Shown: positions 4,994-8,177 of the stretch, in pieces | Numbering within the stretch: position 1 is the stretch's first letter | How the letters are laid out: each line of letters starts with the position of its first letter | From: Pseudomonadota bacterium | GTDB taxonomy: Bacteria; Pseudomonadota; Alphaproteobacteria; Micropepsales; Micropepsaceae | Assembly (NCBI GenBank): GCA_021817355.1 | Contig: JAKAVI010000129.1 | Location: 1-8,177, forward strand | Direction: 5' to 3' | Length of the DNA: 8,177 nucleotides | Translations under genes and position numbers: made by a program | Notes under the pieces: model-generated | Told to the model about the DNA's origin: nothing | The model's input: only the letters and a program-made list of their open reading frames with translations | Database searches by the model: none

Positions 4994-7299
4994 TGACCAC
5001 AGCAGGAACCGCACGGCTCTTAAATGTCAGTCGCCGCTCTCTCATGAAGGGGATGGGCGCAGGGCTTATTCTCTCGGTCAGCCTCTCGCCCGCGACGATG
5101 GCCAAGGCTTCGCCCAAATATGGCGCGGATGGCGAGCGCAATGGCTGGCGCGACAATCCCAAGCTCTTTGTCTTCATTTTCCCCAATGGTGATGTGCGCT
5201 TTTCCTGCACGCGGCAGGAAATGGGACAGGGCATTCGCACCAGCCTCGCCCTGGCGCTGGCCGATGAGCTGGAAGCCGATCTTGATCGCGTCACTGTGGT
5301 GCAGGCCGATGGCGACGAAGCCAAATGGGGCAATCAGGACACCGACGGATCGCGCAGCATGCGCCATTTCTTTCTGCCCATGCGCCTTGCCGGAGCGGCA
5401 GCGCGGCTCATGCTCGAACAGGCGGCGGCGCAGGAGTGGGGCGTCGCTCCTTCCGAGGTGCGCGCCAGCAACAACATGCTCATCCACGTACCGAGCGGAC
5501 GCCGCCTCGGGTTTGGTGCGGTTGCCAGCAAGGCGGCAGCGCTTCGCGTGCCGCCGCGCCAGGCGATCACGTTGAAATCTCCCGCACAGTTCCGCTACAT
5601 CGGCAAGGACAAGGTGACGGGCGTTGATCTTTTTGACATCACCACGGGTCGGGCCCAATACGGTATCGACGTGCGCAAGGAGGGACTGCTTTACGCGGTC
5701 GTGGCCCGGCCCCCGGTCCTTGGTGGGCGGCTGATCCGCTATGATGGGAGCGGTGCCCAAAGCGTGCCTGGTGTTGTCAGGGTTGTTGCCATCGACCAGC
5801 CCAAACCCGGTTATCCCATTCAGGCAACCGGCGGCGTTGCGGTGGTGGCGCAAAACAGCTGGGCCGCCATCAAGGGCCGCGCGGCACTGCAAATCGAATG
5901 GGATGATGGGCCCAACCGGAGCTATGACTCAGCGCGCTACCGCGACACCCTGCGCAGCGCCGTCAGCAAGCCGGGAAAGCTTGTTCATGCCACGGGCGAT
6001 GTCGATGCCGCGTTCAAAGACGCGGCGCAGATCGTGCAGGCCGAATATTACCTTCCCCATCTTGCGCATGCGGCGATGGAGCCGCCGGCGGCCACGGTTC
6101 AGATTGTCAACGGCGCGTGTGACGCCTGGGCCTGCGTGCAGGATCCGCAAGGCGCCCGCGATGCGCTCGCAAGTGCGCTTGGCATCTCCTCCGAGCAGGT
6201 CCGCATGCATGTCACGCTGCTGGGCGGTGGCTTTGGTCGCAAGTCGCAACCGGATTTTGTGGTGGAGGCAGGTCTTATCTCTCAGGCGATGGGAGGGCGG
6301 CCCATCAAAGTGCTATGGACGCGTGAAGATGACATCGGCCATGATTTCTATCACACCGTTTCCATGGAACGGCTTGAAGCCGGACTGGACGCAAAGGGGC
6401 GCGTAACGGGTTTGCTCTATCGTACGGCGGCACCCTCGATCTCTTCGATCTTCGGTCCTGATCCAAGGCATGAAGGCGCCGGTGAACTGGGCATGGGGGC
6501 TTCGGATCTGCCCTTTGCCATCAAGGCGATGCGGCTGGAAAATCCCGCCGCGACCGCGCATACGCGTATTGGCTGGTTTCGTTCGGTGTCGAATATTCCC
6601 CATGCTTTCGCGGTGCAGTGTTTTGTCTGCGAGCTTGCCCATGCGGCCGGTCGCGACCATCTCGACTATCTTCTCGAATTGATCGGACCTTCGCGTCAGA
6701 TCGATCCACGCAGTCTTGGCGACAATTATAATTATGGCGAATCGCCCACGCTCTATCCGATCGATACCGGACGGCTGAAGCGCGTCATCACCCGCGCGGC
6801 CGATGGTATCGGCTGGGGACGTAGCGGTGCGGCCGGCCATGGTCTTGGCCTTGCCGGTCATCACAGTTTTGCCAGCTACGCGGCCTGTGCCATCGAAGTT
6901 GCCGTCAACCAGGATGGTCTGCTCAGCATTCCGCGTGTCGATGCGGCGATCGATTGCGGGTTTGCGGTCAATCCGGACCGTGTCCGGGCCCAGATCGAAG
7001 GCGCGGTGATCATGGGTCTCAGCCTTGCCCTCAGTGGCGAGATCAGCTTCCGGAACGGTCGGCCACAGCAGGCCAATTTTGACACCTACACGCTGATGCG
7101 CATGACCGGCGCGCCCACCGAGATCCGCGTGCATCTGGTTGAGCCCAAGGCCGACGTGCCCATGGGCGGCATCGGTGAGCCGGGCCTGCCGCCGGTGGCG
7201 CCCGCGCTCCTCAACGCGATCTTTGCCGCGACCGGTGTGCGCTTGCGCAACCTGCCAGTGGCAGATCAGCTGAAGAGCTGGGCGCAGCGTCCGCTCTAG
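4990..7299 (+). CDS. Molybdopterin-binding large subunit, Tat-exported, IorB-like
   Basis: The 769-residue protein is the catalytic subunit of an aldehyde oxidase/xanthine dehydrogenase-family enzyme, closest in layout to isoquinoline 1-oxidoreductase beta and membrane-associated aldehyde dehydrogenases. These hydroxylate an aldehyde or N-heterocycle carbon at a molybdopterin centre. A twin-arginine signal, SRRSLMK (Arg15-Arg16), precedes a hydrophobic stretch and an A-x-A-like site near residues 35-40, predicting periplasmic location. Cofactor-domain motifs include [20 protein letters not shown] near residue 75, GGGFGRK at 412-418, and G-I-G-E-P-G-L-P-P near the C-terminus. Glu730 of that last motif is the expected catalytic base. 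Both ATG 4990 and ATG 4993 are possible starts, the first overlapping the small-subunit stop. No FAD subunit is adjacent, so electrons probably pass to a cytochrome or quinone. The substrate cannot be told from sequence. Confidence 0.94.
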   Translation: MMTTAGTARLLNVSRRSLMKGMGAGLILSVSLSPATMAKASPKYGADGERNGWRDNPKLFVFIFPNGDVRFSCTRQEMGQGIRTSLALALADELEADLDRVTVVQADGDEAKWGNQDTDGSRSMRHFFLPMRLAGAAARLMLEQAAAQEWGVAPSEVRASNNMLIHVPSGRRLGFGAVASKAAALRVPPRQAITLKSPAQFRYIGKDKVTGVDLFDITTGRAQYGIDVRKEGLLYAVVARPPVLGGRLIRYDGSGAQSVPGVVRVVAIDQPKPGYPIQATGGVAVVAQNSWAAIKGRAALQIEWDDGPNRSYDSARYRDTLRSAVSKPGKLVHATGDVDAAFKDAAQIVQAEYYLPHLAHAAMEPPAATVQIVNGACDAWACVQDPQGARDALASALGISSEQVRMHVTLLGGGFGRKSQPDFVVEAGLISQAMGGRPIKVLWTREDDIGHDFYHTVSMERLEAGLDAKGRVTGLLYRTAAPSISSIFGPDPRHEGAGELGMGASDLPFAIKAMRLENPAATAHTRIGWFRSVSNIPHAFAVQCFVCELAHAAGRDHLDYLLELIGPSRQIDPRSLGDNYNYGESPTLYPIDTGRLKRVITRAADGIGWGRSGAAGHGLGLAGHHSFASYAACAIEVAVNQDGLLSIPRVDAAIDCGFAVNPDRVRAQIEGAVIMGLSLALSGEISFRNGRPQQANFDTYTLMRMTGAPTEIRVHLVEPKADVPMGGIGEPGLPPVAPALLNAIFAATGVRLRNLPVADQLKSWAQRPL

Positions 7300-7382
7300 C
7301 GCCGCGCCGGCGGCTGTCTGCCATGGGCCAGGACTTGCGGTTTCCTTGTGACCGCGCCCCGGGCCGTGGCAGGATAGGACGC

Positions 7383-7931
7383 ATGGGTAAGCTTCTTGGT
7401 GTTGTTCTCCTGGCGCTGTGGCTGGCGCCGCCGGCCCTGGCCGCGGTGCCAAAGACGCCGCTTCAGCCGCTGCTGAAGGCGCTGGCGACGGCGTCCTCGA
7501 AGGAGGAGGCTGCGCCACTCGAAAAACGGGTCGAGCTGCTGTTTCTCAATTCAGGCAGCGCCAGCGTCGATCTGCTGATGAACCGTGCCTCCCGTCTGCT
7601 CGTAATTGGCAAGCTCGATCTGGCACGCACGCTCCTGCGCGCCGTGACGCAGATCGCGCCCCATTACGCCGAAGGCTGGCATCAGCGCGCCCGGCTTGCG
7701 GCACTCACGGGCGATGATCGCGCCGCCATCCTCTTCCTTGAGCGGACCATCATTCTCAATCCGCGGCAGTTCGAGGCCTATGCCGAGCTTGGTAGCCTTC
7801 TGCGTGCCTATGGCGATGACAAGGGCGCGCTTGCCATGTACCGCAAGGCGGCGGCGCTCGATCCGCATTATGATGGCGTTGGCTCGGCACTAAGGGCCCT
7901 GGTGCGCCAAGTGGAAGGCCAAAGCATCTGA
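7383..7931 (+). CDS. Exported tetratricopeptide-repeat protein
   Basis: The 182-residue protein starts with a clean Sec signal peptide (MGKLLGVVLLALWLAPPALA, cleavage near residue 20), so it should be periplasmic. No lipobox is present. From about residue 60 to 175 it forms helical pairs with TPR character: ASRLLVIGKLDLARTLL, then APHYAEGWHQRARLAALTGD and AAILFLERTIILNP, then FEAYAELGSLLRAYGDDKGALAMYRKAAALDP. That is about three repeats. TPRs bind other proteins, and no partner can be named. ATG 7383 has AGGATAGGA 3 nt upstream; an in-frame ATG at 7323 would add a stretch unlike a signal peptide. It lies 83 nt downstream of the oxidoreductase operon on the same strand and may be co-transcribed. 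It is convergent with pyruvate kinase, 14 nt away. Confidence 0.88.
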   Translation: MGKLLGVVLLALWLAPPALAAVPKTPLQPLLKALATASSKEEAAPLEKRVELLFLNSGSASVDLLMNRASRLLVIGKLDLARTLLRAVTQIAPHYAEGWHQRARLAALTGDDRAAILFLERTIILNPRQFEAYAELGSLLRAYGDDKGALAMYRKAAALDPHYDGVGSALRALVRQVEGQSI

Positions 7932-7945
7932 GCGGCAAATGAGCT

Positions 7946-8177
7946 TCAGCGGCTGCCCGCGAAGGCCACCCGCAGCAGATTGGTTGCACCCGGGGTGCCG
8001 AGGGGAACGCCGGCGGTGATGACAATGCGCTCCCCGCTGCCGGCAAAGCCCTCATCATAGGCAATCTGTGCGGCCCGCCCGACGACATCATCAAGGTCAT
8101 GGGCATCTTCGGTCATCACGCAGTAAAGCCCCCAGGCAAGGCAGAGCCGGCGGGCGGTCTGTTCAAGCGGCGTGAGT
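7946..8177 (-). CDS. pyk: Pyruvate kinase, C-terminal part (cut by window edge)
   Basis: The last 77 codons, including the stop, are in the window; the 5' part lies beyond 8177. The frame reads TPLEQTARRLCLAWGLYCVMT, EDAHDLDDVV, AYDEGFAGSGERIVITAGVPLG and TPGATNLLRVAF. This is the conserved C-terminal alpha/beta domain of pyruvate kinase, with the characteristic ITAGVPxGTPGxTN segment near the end. The enzyme transfers phosphate from phosphoenolpyruvate to ADP at the end of glycolysis. The C-terminal domain carries the allosteric effector site; the active site is in the part outside this window. The stop TGA (7946-7948) is only 14 nt from the convergent TPR gene stop, and I see no strong shared terminator. 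Confidence 0.95.
   Translation of the reverse strand, partial: LTPLEQTARRLCLAWGLYCVMTEDAHDLDDVVGRAAQIAYDEGFAGSGERIVITAGVPLGTPGATNLLRVAFAGSR

Noticed and set aside
5020..5892. 290-codon minus-strand frame
   Set aside because: It is antisense to the large-subunit gene and has no recognisable domain or signal.
6313..7518. 401-codon open frame on the minus strand
   Set aside because: It is antisense to the molybdopterin subunit and the start of the TPR gene. Its composition (His, Arg and Gly rich, no motifs) is typical of shadow frames in GC-rich DNA.

Overview
The window looks like chromosomal DNA from an alphaproteobacterium. It is GC-rich, it carries the 41-residue single-cysteine form of ribosomal protein L36 common in that class, and its pyruvate kinase tail and IS200/IS605-type remnant read like alphaproteobacterial versions. 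I cannot name a genus.

Layout: (1) Positions 1-142 are non-coding, with a 10-bp direct repeat (33-60) and a weak terminator candidate. (2) Two minus-strand genes follow: rpmJ (143-268) and a SnoaL/NTF2-fold protein (392-802). (3) A plus-strand lipoprotein lytic transglycosylase of the MltB type, with a C-terminal peptidoglycan-binding domain, ends at 2262. (4) About 246 nt (2263-2508) has no gene I can support. It is followed by a small minus-strand single-pass membrane protein (2509-2766). (5) Positions 2794 to about 3554 hold a decayed IS200/IS605-family element. It has a tnpA relic on the minus strand, a tnpB relic on the plus strand reduced to its N-terminus joined to a C-terminal tail, and an 8-bp right-end hairpin. 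(6) A class I SAM methyltransferase (3560-4285) begins a few bases after that right end. (7) After a 246-nt gap come the two genes of a Tat-exported molybdenum hydroxylase of the isoquinoline 1-oxidoreductase/aldehyde oxidase type (4532-4993 and 4990-7299, overlapping by ATGA). A small exported TPR protein (7383-7931) follows. (8) The 3' end of pyruvate kinase lies on the minus strand from 7946 to the window edge, convergent with the TPR gene and 14 nt away.

Functional reading: the outer genes (rpmJ, pyk) are housekeeping. The interior holds cell-envelope functions (transglycosylase, periplasmic molybdo-enzyme, exported TPR protein) and a transposon scar. The oxidoreductase pair is the clearest operon: the small subunit carries two [2Fe-2S] clusters and the large subunit carries the molybdopterin site and the export signal. 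No FAD subunit, cytochrome subunit or cofactor-maturation gene is visible. The most unusual feature is the fossil IS605 element, whose right end now supplies the apparent ribosome-binding site of the methyltransferase. I found no CRISPR array, phage, tRNA, rRNA or convincing new defence system.
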